Below are positions 1 to 9,395 of a stretch of DNA of 64,000 nt, in pieces. The DNA lies in contig NC_051091.1 in assembly GCF_901709675.1 (NCBI RefSeq), positions 12,992,967-13,056,966 on the forward strand, in the 5' to 3' direction. Source of the stretch: Syngnathus acus. Its lineage: Eukaryota > Chordata > Actinopteri > Syngnathiformes > Syngnathidae. The notes under the pieces were generated by a model, which made no database searches, was not told where the DNA came from, and saw only the letters and a list, made by a program, of their open reading frames with translations. Positions within the stretch are counted from its first letter, which is position 1. The number at the start of each line of letters is the position of its first letter. The position numbers were made by a program, and so were the translations under genes.

Positions 1-63
1 CTGTGACTTGGACTCGAGTCGACTCGAGTCACTGTTTTGATGACTTGTGACTTGACTTGACAA
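1..63. repeat. Short degenerate GACT-rich simple repeat
   Basis: Overlapping gactcgagtc and gacttgtgactt units make up the first ~60 bases. It looks like the edge of a low-complexity tract cut by the window start. No coding content is seen. Confidence 0.4.
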
Positions 64-612
64 AAATAAAGCCAGAAGCACTCCGATGGCGGCCGAGGGT
101 CCGGCGTCGCGTGACCGAAGTCCGATGGCGGCCGCCAAGCCCATGGCGCTGGAACATGCTCGGATGACGGATGTGAATCGGGCGTCACAGCGGGAGCTGA
201 TGGTGGAGGGGGGTCCAAGCGCTGGTCGCTGCAGTGGTCGGATCATTCTGCCGCGGATCGGATGGAGCAGGGCGACCAAATGCAGCTTGGACCAGGGTTT
301 ATTCAGCAAAACAAACTAATAGACTCGGCAAACTGACATGACTTAACGAAATAACAAAAGGACTAACCGACAGGGACGCGAAACAAAGGACGTGAAGACA
401 TTAAGACAACCAAAAGACATCAAGACAACAACAACACACACAATGATCCGACGGGGCGTGAGAGGCAGACAGGACTTATATACACGACAGGTAACAAGAG
501 GCAGGTGAGAATACTCAAACTAATCATGGACACACAGGAGGGGAGGGGTGCGCACACAGACAGAAACCAAGACAGAGACACATAGTAACACGGCTGGGGA
601 CGAGACGTGACA
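64..612 (-). mobile_element. LTR-like repeat plus leader of an LTR retrotransposon
   Basis: Read on the minus strand from 612, the repeat starts TGTCACG. It has a TATA-like tatataag near 480 and an AATAAA at about 298-303. It closely resembles the solo LTR at 50578-50999, including the stretch around ccctggtccaagctg after AATAAA. Beyond about 270 the two diverge, as expected where an LTR gives way to internal leader sequence. I infer a truncated LTR with some internal sequence. No gag or pol frame is visible. Confidence 0.5.
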
Positions 613-719
613 GTATGTATATTTTTACATTTTTAAACATATGATTTAAAAACATTTCACATTTATATTTGTGATGGTTGGGAGCGAAAACAAACTCCAG
701 CCGAATCGGCCACGACAGG
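613..719. other. AT-rich spacer, nothing recognised
   Basis: A short AT-rich spacer between the LTR-like repeat and the L2 LINE. I see no gene or repeat boundary that can be defended. Confidence 0.5.
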
Positions 720-964
720 TTAATTAAAGGCCATATCATAGAAATGTGTCTTTAAACGTGTCTTAAATGTTTCTACTGAGGTAGCAGTTCTCATATCCAT
801 TGGTAGGGCATTCCAAAGCTCTGGAGCCCGAATAGAAAATGCTCTAGACCCTGCAGACATTTTCTTGGCCCTCGGTGTCGCTAAAAGACTAGCGTTTTGC
901 GAACGAAGGTTACGAGACGGAACATAAGGAACAACTAGGTCGACGAGATATGAAGGCGCTAAGC
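720..964 (-). pseudogene. L2-clade LINE, C-terminal end of reverse transcriptase ORF (segment 1 of 4)
   Basis: The minus strand encodes a fish L2-type LINE C-terminus. It shows LAPSYL, then SRNLRSQNASLL, RAFSIRAPELWNALP and FKTRLKTHFY before a stop at about 720. This element was present first. Three later insertions split it, and its other pieces are at 2288-2471, 2783-2911 and 7468-7640. The hAT junction at 965 carries the duplicated target cgctaagc. Confidence 0.8.
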
Positions 965-2287
965 CAGGGGGGGGCAAACTACGGCCCGCGGGCCACATCG
1001 AGGCCCACGGGACCGTTTAATCCGGCTCGCCAACCCTGAACAAATTGTATTATTAAACATTTTCTTTGGTAATTTTGCCTGCAATGACTGCGTTTCCCCA
1101 GTAGATGGGGAACCGCTCGCCTGTGCATTTACTACCGGAAGCCGTGTCAGAAAGCTCGGTGCACACTCACAAGTGCGTGTACGTACTCAGTAGTACGGAC
1201 ATGGCGCACTCGCGCTCTATTTGTATCAGTCCTGAATTTAGAGCGTGGGCTGTGACGACAGCATTCTTGTAATTCGCGCGTTGAGCTTTCAGATACAGTT
1301 TTACGCTAAAGCCACCCACAAACCTTCCCCTGGAATCCTTCTATTAAAATGAGTCGTCCAAGGAAAAGCAAGGTGGACACAGTGCCGAGTGTTTAAAAAA
1401 GAGTGGCCAATTTGGCTCGACGTACGCAACGTGACGTTCAGCCACATCAACATCAACCCGTCACAGATCGAGGTAAACGGACCAACACCTCGGATCTCTC
1501 CTAAGAATTGCCACAACAAATTTTACTCCAGACTATGACGCACTAGCAAAAAAGGGAGACCAACAACACTGTTCCCACTGAAAATGAAGGGGAGGGTCTC
1601 AAGTTTGTTGTAAAAAAAAGCATTTTGAATATGATTTGTACACATAGCAGGGATTGAAACTAGCGACCATTCTCATTTTCAAACAATGCAGGATGCTCAA
1701 GGACATTGATGTACCACCTGTTTGCGACTAATCTTAACCTGTAAAGTTGTTAAGGCTTACTTTAAGGAAGTGTTTCCCGTTTCCTCACCTCTGTTACCAG
1801 GAGTTTGTGAGTTAAAACTCTGCTCTGATTTTCAGATACCCCTCACCGTGTTGCCGTTTTGATTACTTTATTTGGATGTATGCTTTCACCGATTCTTCAA
1901 GATGATATATTTGGTCAGAATGTTTGCCGTTTGATGTGATCTCATAAGATAAACATCTTTCATTAATCTGACCTGCAGGCACTGAAGTGATGGAGACTGT
2001 TATTCATAACAGTGCCGTATTTTATGAGAATCACTGATAGCAGTTTTTTAGTGAATTATTATTATTTTTTTTTAATGCTGTTAATAAATGCATTTGTTTT
2101 CAAAAGAATTGTTTGGAATCTCCATGCTTTACTACCTACTAAAGGCCAAAATCTTTTATGCGATGACCTTTACAGGTCGCTTATATTACTTCACACAAAC
2201 ACTACGTCCATCTGCTCCTGGTTCGGCCCTCCGGTTCAAATTTAGAACCCAGTTCGGCCCGCGAGTCAAAAAGTTTGCCCACCCCTG
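965..2287. mobile_element. hAT transposon remnant with 8-bp target duplication
   Basis: The left end reads caggggggggcaaact and the right end, inverted, reads caggggtgggcaaact. The target cgctaagc is duplicated exactly at 957-964 and 2288-2295. Both features are hAT hallmarks. Around 1347-1400 a start resembling the N-terminus of Charlie-type hAT transposases (MSRPRKSKVD) is followed by frame breaks, and the catalytic body is absent. It is therefore a non-autonomous, internally deleted copy. Confidence 0.82.
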
Positions 2288-2471
2288 CGCTAAGCCATGC
2301 AGTGATTTATAGGTTAATAGAAGAACCTTGAAGTCACATCTTAAATGGACCGGGAGCCAATGTAAGTTGGGGTAATGTGATCAAATTTTCTTGTCCGTGA
2401 GAGCAGCCTTGCAGCAGCATTTTGTACTGTAGACTTTTGATGCGAGACTTAGGAAGACCAGAGAATGATAC
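2288..2471 (-). repeat. L2 LINE segment 2 of 4
   Basis: This continues the L2 element across the hAT insertion. It includes the familiar stretch ggaccgggagccaatgtaa and the region encoding the reverse transcriptase C-terminal part, with decayed frame. It ends at the putative solo LTR, at gatac. Confidence 0.7.
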
Positions 2472-2782
2472 TGTAAGGGATTGGACAGTACAGCCAAGTG
2501 CGTAGCGATAGAGACTTTATTGCGGGTAAGGTGGGAGAAGCTGGAGCTGGCGCTGGATCGGCGATCCTAGCTGGGAAGACAAGCTGTTCTGCTGTATCTT
2601 CGATTCTTCAAGGACGTCAGTTTGTCGTGGACCGGAGAGCGAAGCAATATCACGGGACAGACGGACACTCAGGTCTGCGCTGGCGGCGTTGATATAGCGC
2701 TGCCCATGAGCCTGTGGCAGGTGGCGGCGATTCCGCTGATAGGGGGGCGTGGTCCTGTCACAGATGGCGCCGGTACGTGACA
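2472..2782. mobile_element. Putative solo LTR (311 bp) inside the L2 element
   Basis: The insertion begins tgtaaggg and ends gtgaca, the TG...CA form of an LTR. Flanks are gatac (2467-2471) and gataa (2783-2787), a four-of-five target duplication. The L2 sequence continues directly on both sides once it is removed. An AATAAA on the minus strand near 2517 suggests minus orientation. No internal coding sequence is present. Confidence 0.55.
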
Positions 2783-2911
2783 GATAAATTACAGTAGTCC
2801 AGGCGCGACGTGACGAACGCATGTATAATAGTTTCCGCATCACCGGTCGAGAGGATCGGACGAATCTTTGCAATATTACGAAGGTGAAAAAACGCAATTC
2901 TGGTTATATTC
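2783..2911 (-). pseudogene. L2 LINE segment 3 of 4 (reverse transcriptase)
   Basis: The minus-strand translation gives FFHLRNIAKIRPILS, then ETIIHAFVTSRLDYCNL, a characteristic L2-clade reverse transcriptase C-terminal block. It breaks off at tattc, the gypsy target site, and resumes at 7468. Confidence 0.8.
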
Positions 2912-3060
2912 TGTTCTATGGTTTAATAGGTACATAGAAACCCTTAAGGCAGAGACGGGACAGACGCTCGTTCATGTCAAGACGGAACATACTTTATTGT
3001 GTTCCCCTCCCCCAGCAACATATATCCCTCACAACGGTTCCTACCCCGCCTATTACTACA
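2912..3060 (-). repeat. 3' LTR of gypsy element (149 bp)
   Basis: On plus it begins tgttctatgg and ends attactaca, identical to the copy at 7319-7467. It carries an AATAAA on the minus strand (plus actttattgtg). It is unusually short for a gypsy LTR. Confidence 0.95.
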
Positions 3061-3073
3061 TCCCCCCTTCTCA
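3061..3073 (-). promoter_or_regulatory. Polypurine tract
   Basis: Plus tccccccttctca reads on minus as a purine run ending directly at the 3' LTR. This is the expected primer position for plus-strand DNA synthesis. Confidence 0.75.
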
Positions 3074-3260
3074 AAGGGAAATAATCTTTGCGTAGAAAAT
3101 TAGTACAACAGATTAGTTCCCCAACAACTTGCTGAAAAAGGTGAAATGTTTTACAACTCAATACCATCCCAATATACGAACCCAGTGGCAACCCCCTAAC
3201 TACTAAATAATTGGTATTACCAAATCTGACAGCCCAGACCCTGAAGTGAAACATGTGAAC

Positions 3261-6200
3261 TCAAGTAACATAGTCTTTAAAGTACTCTGGGGCCTTCCTG
3301 ACGCGAGAAGGATAGCGTCTCTCAGGTTCTGGTGAACCAGAGGGTACAACAGGAGAGACCGGTCTTTGCAGAGACTCTGTAGGGTTGCTTTCCCCCGCAT
3401 CAGGGACAGTGATGGGAGGTTCTGGAGCCACAGGTGTGCGTGAGAGATGATACCTGTTTCTCCGGAGATGTCCCCCAGACGCTTCTACGATGTAGGACCT
3501 TGGTGTGTTCGCTGTGGACACTACAGTACCTCTCTGTTGCATGTCCTGGACCCACACATGGTCTCCAGGTTGTAAGGCAGGCAAGGTGTGAGCTCTATGT
3601 CGTTTGTCAAAATTCAGTCTTTGTTTTTGTCTGTAGCTCCGCTCCTTCCTCCTCACCTTTTCCAAATCCGCTCCCTTTGGAATGAGCTGAGAGGGAATGA
3701 CCGGAACAGTAGTACGTATTCTACGCCCCATTAGCAGTTCAGTTGGACTACAACCATTTGCTAAAGGTGCGGCACGGTAAGCCATCAAAGCTAAGTAGGG
3801 ATCACTGGACTTTTTCAGTAGACTTTTGACAGTCCTTATTGCCCGCTCCACCTCCCCATTACTCTGTGGGAAATGTGGACTGGATGTGACATGTGAAAAC
3901 CCCCACACCCGTGCAAACCTATTGAACTCTTCAGATGCAAATTGCGGACCATTATCGGAGCGCACAACCTCAGGTATACCATGTCGAGCAAAAATAGATT
4001 TACAGTGGGTTATTACAGCGGCTGAAGTTGTACACGAAAGCTTGGCTACCTCACAAAACCTTGAAAAGTAATCCACAACCGCAAGATACTGGTTTTTACC
4101 GAACTGAAACAAATCTACCCCTACCGTACACCATGGTCTTGAAGGAAACTCAGTTCCTAACATTGACTCTCTGTTGTGAACTCGCTCACGGGCACATGTG
4201 TCACACGTCTCAATGAGTTGCTTTAAATCTTTGCTAAGACCTGGCCACCACACAGAATGTTTAGCACGTTCTCTGCACTTGGTAATTCCTAAGTGACCTT
4301 CGTGAAGTTTGTTTAGCATTTCATCTCTGAGTGTTTTTGGAATGACCAGCCTACAGCCTAATAACAACAACCCATTCTGAACAGTCAGTTCACCTGCAAA
4401 AGGGAAATATGGCATAAAAGTATTTTCAATCGAAAACTTGTCTGGCCAACCACTTACACAGAACCGCTTAAGCTGTCGCAAAATGTCATCTTTGTCCTGA
4501 TGAGACTGAATCTCTTTAAGTCTCTTCTCAGTTGCAGGGAGGCTGGCCACTACGGTGTCGGCGTAGAGGTTGATCTCTTCCTCCCGCAGACTGTCCCCCG
4601 AAGACGTCACCGGTGCTCTTGATAGAACATCAGCTGTTGCGATGTCTTTGCCAGCCACATGGGATATGGTGAATGAAAATCTCATGAGACGCATTTTCAG
4701 GCGTTGTATACGTGGAGGTAGTTCGTCCAGATTTCTCGCGCCAAGTAGAGGGACTAGAGGTTTGTGGTCAGTTTGAACGTGAAAGTCCTTTCCAATCAAA
4801 AACTCTGCAAACCTCTCACATGCCCACGTTGTGGCTAGCGCTTCCTTCTCAATTTGCGCGTAGCGCTGCTCCGTGGTGCTCAATGCGCGTGATGCATATG
4901 CCACTGGTTTCCAGTCCATACTGCTTGTTTTCTGCAACAATACAGCACCCAGTCCATAGGAAGATGAATCTGCTGAGACTAGCGTATCAGCTGAAGGATC
5001 ATACAATGCCAGCCCAGGAGGTGTTGTCAAGTCTATCTTTATGCTTTCAAAAGCCTGAATCTGCTGAGGTCCCCATGACCACATGTTCGTTTTTCTTAAC
5101 AGATCTCTGAGTGGACGTGTCTTTTCTGCTAAGTGTGGCAAAAACTTTCCCAGGTGATTTGCCATTCCCAGAAATCCTCTCACCTCAGAAATGTTGGTTG
5201 GTTCCTTCATGGCTTTCACTGCATTTAATTTCTCTGGGTCGGGGCTAACTCCAGTTGCCTGAATGATCTGACCCAGGAACTTGATTTTAGTCTTTGAAAA
5301 TTCACACTTATCATTAAGTGTCACGCCCGCGTCCCGTAGACATGTGAGAGCTTCCCTTAGTCTTTTGTCGTGCTCTTTCTGATCCACTCCCCAGATGAGG
5401 ACGTCATCCATCTGACACACTACTCCCTCCAGGCCTTCTAGGATTTGCTGCATGCGTTTCTGAAAGTGTTCTGGTGCTGAAGATAGTCCAAAGCACAGTC
5501 GATTGTAGCAATAGCGACCGAAAGGAGTGATAAAGGTTGTGAGCAGTGATGAGTCTTTTGAAAGAGGAATCTGCCAGAAACCTGCATTGGCATCCAGTTT
5601 TGAAAATACCTTGGCACCTGAAAGCTGTCCAAGCGTGTTTTCAACTGAAGGTAACTGGTGCCTTTCTCTCAAAACCGACTTATTCAGTTGAGTGAGGTCT
5701 GAACATATTCTCACTCGGTCACGTGCGGGCTTGGGAACCACCACCATAGGTGCACACCATTCTGTAGGCTGCTCCACCTTGGAGATGACTCCTTGTTGCT
5801 CCATACGAGAAAGTTCCTCTTTAACCTTTGGCAGTAAAGGGATAGAAATGCGTCGTGGAGTTGAGACGGAGAATGGTTGTGCTTCCGGCTTAAGTACAAT
5901 ATGGTATTCACCTTTCATGATTCCAAGCCCTGTGAATAGCTCCGGAAATTCCTGCTTGACTGTCTCTGTATTGTCCAAAGTAGCTGTATCCAGCCTAGCC
6001 ACTAGCTGTAATGCAGTGGCTGCTTGTCTGCTCAGTAAAGCTGTACTTAGTCCTTCAACCACATAGATGACCTCCATTATGCTTTTGTCTCTTCTTTTGA
6101 GAGTCGCCGAAAACTTGCCTTTAACCTTTAACTGCGACCTGCCTGGCCCCATCAGCACTTTTCTGGTCTGCTGTAGTTCAGTGAATTGTCCTTTCACATA

Positions 6201-7154
6201 CATGCCAGCAGGAACTGCCGTCACATCCGCGCCTGTGTCAATTTTAAACACAGCGCTAGACTTGTCCATTTCTATTTCTGTCATCCACGGATCTGAAGAT
6301 TCACAAGCCAATGAACCCAAAAATGAAACATCCTCCGAAGAAAAATCCTCTAATCCTTCTAGATTGACCTCATACATTTTCTTGGACCTGCACATTCTAG
6401 CAAAATGTCCCTTCTTTTTGCAATTATTGCATGAGGCATCTTTAGCCGGGCATTGCTGATAAGCGTGACCTTTTGCGTCTCCACATCTCGTGCACGGTCT
6501 GGTTTTGATGGAAAATCCAGGTTTCAGCTGCATTCTATGTTGTTTGGGTCTGGCGCCCCCTTGTGGTTTGATGCGTACACTATCAAGTTGAGTATTAACG
6601 ACGTCTCCCTTGAAGTTTGTATTCAGCATTTCTTGTTGTTTCTTGACCATTTCACTCTGTCTGGCCTTTGTAACTGCTTTTTCTAATGTAAGCTCTGGAT
6701 CCAGTTGCAACAGTTCTGACAAACGCTTGTCTCGAAGTCCAACTACAAGCCTATCTCTGACCATCTCATCGTGTAGTTGTCCATATCCACAGTGTTCAGC
6801 TAAACAATGAAGCGCGGTGATAAAGCTGTCTGCCGACTCGCCCATCTCCTGCTGCCGCTGATTAAACTTAGCTCTCTCAAAAATTACATTTCTCCGAGCA
6901 ACAAAGTGAGCATCCAGTCTCTGCGTGACTCTGTGGTACTCACTCATTTGTTCTGGGGTGAGGTGGAGGGAAACCAAAATGTCCTCCGCTTCTTCTCCCA
7001 TACTGTAGATCAGTGCATTCACTTGGTTCTCCTCCGCTTGAGTATCCAAACCTGATGCGATGCGAAACCTCTCAAAGCGTTTTATCCATTTGGGCCAGTC
7101 TTCTGCCTTGAACGTGAATTTGTCCGGTGGCATTACTCGATATTGCGCCATCAC
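3261..7154 (-). CDS. Gypsy Gag-Pol polyprotein, intact (1297 codons)
   Basis: A single frame encodes Gag, protease, reverse transcriptase, RNase H and integrase. The Gag-like N-terminus runs to about residue 215. Two zinc knuckles follow (CTRCGDAKGH near 221-235 and CNNCKKKGHF near 242-255). The aspartic protease motif IDTGAD is at about 305-310. The reverse transcriptase has LDANAGFW near 520 and QMDDVL near 581-586, and RNase H has SADSSSYGLGAVLL. The integrase has an HHCC zinc region and DD35E motifs (SDNGPQF, then SNGEVERA). The C-terminus ends shortly before the purine tract. I see no chromodomain and no env. No stop or frameshift is present, so the copy may encode active protein; that is inference. 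Confidence 0.93.
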   Translation of the reverse strand: MMAQYRVMPPDKFTFKAEDWPKWIKRFERFRIASGLDTQAEENQVNALIYSMGEEAEDILVSLHLTPEQMSEYHRVTQRLDAHFVARRNVIFERAKFNQRQQEMGESADSFITALHCLAEHCGYGQLHDEMVRDRLVVGLRDKRLSELLQLDPELTLEKAVTKARQSEMVKKQQEMLNTNFKGDVVNTQLDSVRIKPQGGARPKQHRMQLKPGFSIKTRPCTRCGDAKGHAYQQCPAKDASCNNCKKKGHFARMCRSKKMYEVNLEGLEDFSSEDVSFLGSLACESSDPWMTEIEMDKSSAVFKIDTGADVTAVPAGMYVKGQFTELQQTRKVLMGPGRSQLKVKGKFSATLKRRDKSIMEVIYVVEGLSTALLSRQAATALQLVARLDTATLDNTETVKQEFPELFTGLGIMKGEYHIVLKPEAQPFSVSTPRRISIPLLPKVKEELSRMEQQGVISKVEQPTEWCAPMVVVPKPARDRVRICSDLTQLNKSVLRERHQLPSVENTLGQLSGAKVFSKLDANAGFWQIPLSKDSSLLTTFITPFGRYCYNRLCFGLSSAPEHFQKRMQQILEGLEGVVCQMDDVLIWGVDQKEHDKRLREALTCLRDAGVTLNDKCEFSKTKIKFLGQIIQATGVSPDPEKLNAVKAMKEPTNISEVRGFLGMANHLGKFLPHLAEKTRPLRDLLRKTNMWSWGPQQIQAFESIKIDLTTPPGLALYDPSADTLVSADSSSYGLGAVLLQKTSSMDWKPVAYASRALSTTEQRYAQIEKEALATTWACERFAEFLIGKDFHVQTDHKPLVPLLGARNLDELPPRIQRLKMRLMRFSFTISHVAGKDIATADVLSRAPVTSSGDSLREEEINLYADTVVASLPATEKRLKEIQSHQDKDDILRQLKRFCVSGWPDKFSIENTFMPYFPFAGELTVQNGLLLLGCRLVIPKTLRDEMLNKLHEGHLGITKCRERAKHSVWWPGLSKDLKQLIETCDTCARERVHNRESMLGTEFPSRPWCTVGVDLFQFGKNQYLAVVDYFSRFCEVAKLSCTTSAAVITHCKSIFARHGIPEVVRSDNGPQFASEEFNRFARVWGFSHVTSSPHFPQSNGEVERAIRTVKSLLKKSSDPYLALMAYRAAPLANGCSPTELLMGRRIRTTVPVIPSQLIPKGADLEKVRRKERSYRQKQRLNFDKRHRAHTLPALQPGDHVWVQDMQQRGTVVSTANTPRSYIVEASGGHLRRNRYHLSRTPVAPEPPITVPDAGESNPTESLQRPVSPVVPSGSPEPERRYPSRVRKAPEYFKDYVT

Positions 7155-7300
7155 CTCGAGCCTCGTTGTTTTCTTCCTCGTCTCCCTTAGCGTTAGCTCC
7201 TGCCTAGCCGTGCTAGCGGACCGAAGTTACTTTTATCACTTTCAACGTCCTGTTGTGCTTGGGACTTACTCTAGTCCAGTAGTCTCTTCGACACTTTAGG

Positions 7301-7318
7301 ATCCCACTCCTGACACCA
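7301..7318 (-). promoter_or_regulatory. Primer binding site, tRNA-Leu type
   Basis: Plus atcccactcctgacacca abuts the 5' LTR. It matches the 3' end of a eukaryotic tRNA-Leu including CCA, so the minus strand is the complementary 18-nt primer site. The tRNA assignment is from memory of the tRNA-Leu acceptor stem. Confidence 0.8.
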
Positions 7319-7467
7319 TGTTCTATGGTTTAATAGGTACATAGAAACCCTTAAGGCAGAGACGGGACAGACGCTCGTTCATGTCAAGACGGAACATACT
7401 TTATTGTGTTCCCCTCCCCCAGCAACATATATCCCTCACAACGGTTCCTACCCCGCCTATTACTACA
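7319..7467 (-). repeat. 5' LTR of gypsy element (149 bp)
   Basis: Same length and sequence as the 3' LTR. The right flank is the duplicated tattc, after which the L2 LINE resumes. Confidence 0.95.
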
Positions 7468-7640
7468 TATTCTTAATGTGCTTTTGAAAGGAGAGCGTTT
7501 GGTCAAATATTACCCCGAGATTAGTTACAGTATCGCTCTGAGTGATAGTACGGTTATCTATAGTTATAGTGGTTTCCTTAAATAAGTGTTGATAACGAGT
7601 TGGACCAATTATCAACCAATTATCAGTCGAAACCTGAAAT
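7468..7640 (-). repeat. L2 LINE segment 4 of 4
   Basis: The minus strand continues the L2 reverse transcriptase with a motif of the form LGVIFDQTLSFQKHIKN, running into 2911 when the gypsy element is removed. The left edge is blurred by a (GGGA)n/(GGAT)n tract at 7646-7680. Confidence 0.7.
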
Positions 7641-7951
7641 GGATGCAGGGAGGGAGGGAGGGAGGGAGGGATGGATGGATACTTTCACGGCATACTTTTG
7701 GCTTGGTTTGTCTCTTCTCGTCATTGATAACCAACAGGGGGCAGCAGTGCTCTGCTGAACGCTTCTTTTGCGCTTCAGCTCCATCGCGCTCCTGTTTCTG
7801 ACTCAAATTTTCTTTTTGTATCCAAATTCAATAATTGTCATCGTAAAAAAAATCATCACCTCTTTCACTATGACAGGAATAATAAGCAAGGCATAATAAA
7901 GTTGATTGACAAAGTGTAAGGAAAACTAACCACCACTCTGCAACTCCACTA

Positions 7952-7987
<36 letters not shown>

Positions 7988-8517
7988 GTGTGTGCGCGTG
8001 TGTGCGTGTATTCTTCGTCACCTTGCTCAGCACACATTATGCGTACTTCAAGCATTACTAAGAACGCACGCACGCACGGAGCTTCATTTAAAATCATAGG
8101 CCATTTCTGGCCGGAGAGCCTTGCTCGAAACCCCGTCCTGGCCTGGAAACCTCAAAACCTTAAAACCTTGACCGTTGTTTGACGATGTCACAAACTTCCA
8201 GCCCTGAGGTGGCCACAAAGGCTTCGCTGCCGTCAAACTCGAGTTTTCAACGAATCGCCGTCGAGTCCCATCAGAAAACGGAGCGGGTCTCGCCGGCGCC
8301 GCTCCTCTTGCGGGTGCGTATATCCAGGAAGCTTGCTTTATTAATCACCCCCCCCCCCCGCCTCACTCCCGCCGCTCGGCAAACATGAAGGTGAGCGTCT
8401 CCAAGGACTCGCCTTGACAGGCGCCGAATCACGATGAGCTTGTAGCGCCGCGGGCTGGCTGCCCCCCGAAGGGATCCGGACTTTGATGTCTCGCACAAAA
8501 CGTCATTTCGGGTGCCC
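7641..8517. other. Non-coding stretch with simple repeats
   Basis: Contains (GGGA)n and (GGAT)n at 7646-7680, a (TG)n tract with interruptions at about 7951-8008, and a C-run at 8347-8360. Short open frames here are only by-products of the repeats. I recognise no gene. Confidence 0.6.
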
Positions 8518-8684
8518 GTGTTGTGCTCGATTTGGTTCCCCCGTGAGATTTTGTTCCCCCTGCCGCGGGAGCGCGCACGCCTTGTTTGGAAAGCGAAAAA
8601 CCGATGCCGTACGGCGTCGTACGGCGTCAGCACTATGTTGTTTTCAATAAAAACATGAAGAAGTCCCGTTTGCGTCAGTCAATT
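8518..8684 (+). repeat. Inverted repeat, left arm
   Basis: This 167-bp arm is the near-exact reverse complement of 9267-9395. It differs mainly by an extra ~28-bp GC-rich insert (about 8552-8580) and a 10-bp local tandem duplication of cgtacggcgt. See the right arm. Confidence 0.85.
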
Positions 8685-9266
8685 TTAATTTTTAGAAAGT
8701 ATTATTCTTATTTGATGTCTTTAAGTTCATCCGCGTTCTGCCGTTGAAGCGGGGTGCATTCAAAGACCAGTCGTACAGACGGAACACTCAATCACTTCAC
8801 CAAAAAGCAACGATATAATTACGTGAGCTCTTTGCATAAACCTCGATGCAAAGAAACTCCTCTTTTTGGGTACCGTTACATGCTACAAGGAGTATATATT
8901 ACAAAGGAGACTTTATACTTAATTGTGATCATCATTCATCCATCCATTTTATTACTCAGGTATTTTCAAAGCAAATTAATATTGTTGCATTTATTAATTT
9001 GCTTTAAAATGACAGGGCAATATAATTAAAAGCTGACACTATAGCAATGTCAAACGTGTTCATTTAAGAAAAAGCCACGCACGTTTTGTGATCAAATCTT
9101 TCATAACGAGAATGATTTGAGTGAATTGATTTGAATGAATAATTGAGAAGACATTTCAGTTCTGAAGGCTCCTTTTGTCCCAAGCAAAGTGACAGATGGT
9201 GGGGAGGGGGGATAAAAAATGTAACAGGAAATCTGTAAAAAATGTCAACCCGTGACAATTTGTGAC
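8685..9266. other. AT-rich spacer between inverted-repeat arms
   Basis: About 580 bp of AT-rich sequence between the arms, with no recognised gene or transposon ends. It could be the core of a foldback element or unique sequence trapped between inverted copies. Confidence 0.4.
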
Positions 9267-9395
9267 AATTGACTGACGCAAACGTGAGTTATTCATGTTT
9301 TTATTGAAAACAACATAGTGCTGACGCCGTACGGCATCGGTTTTTCGCTTTCCAAACAAGGCAATCTCACGGGGGAACCAAATCGAGCACAACAC
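9267..9395 (-). repeat. Inverted repeat, right arm
   Basis: A 129-bp reverse complement of the left arm, sharing the block with tgctgacgccgtacggc and caacatagtgctgacg. Both arms contain the same caataaaaacatga segment. I do not recognise the family. Confidence 0.85.

Larger units (their letters stand above)
2912..7467 (-). mobile_element. Complete Ty3/gypsy LTR retrotransposon
   Basis: A structurally complete 4556-bp element lies in minus orientation. It has 149-bp LTRs at 2912-3060 and 7319-7467 in which I find no difference, TG...CA termini, and a 5-bp target duplication tattc at 2907-2911 and 7468-7472. A tRNA-Leu-type primer site adjoins the 5' LTR and a purine tract adjoins the 3' LTR. 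One uninterrupted gag-pol frame fills the interior. Identical LTRs and an open frame point to recent insertion. No env frame is present. Confidence 0.95.
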
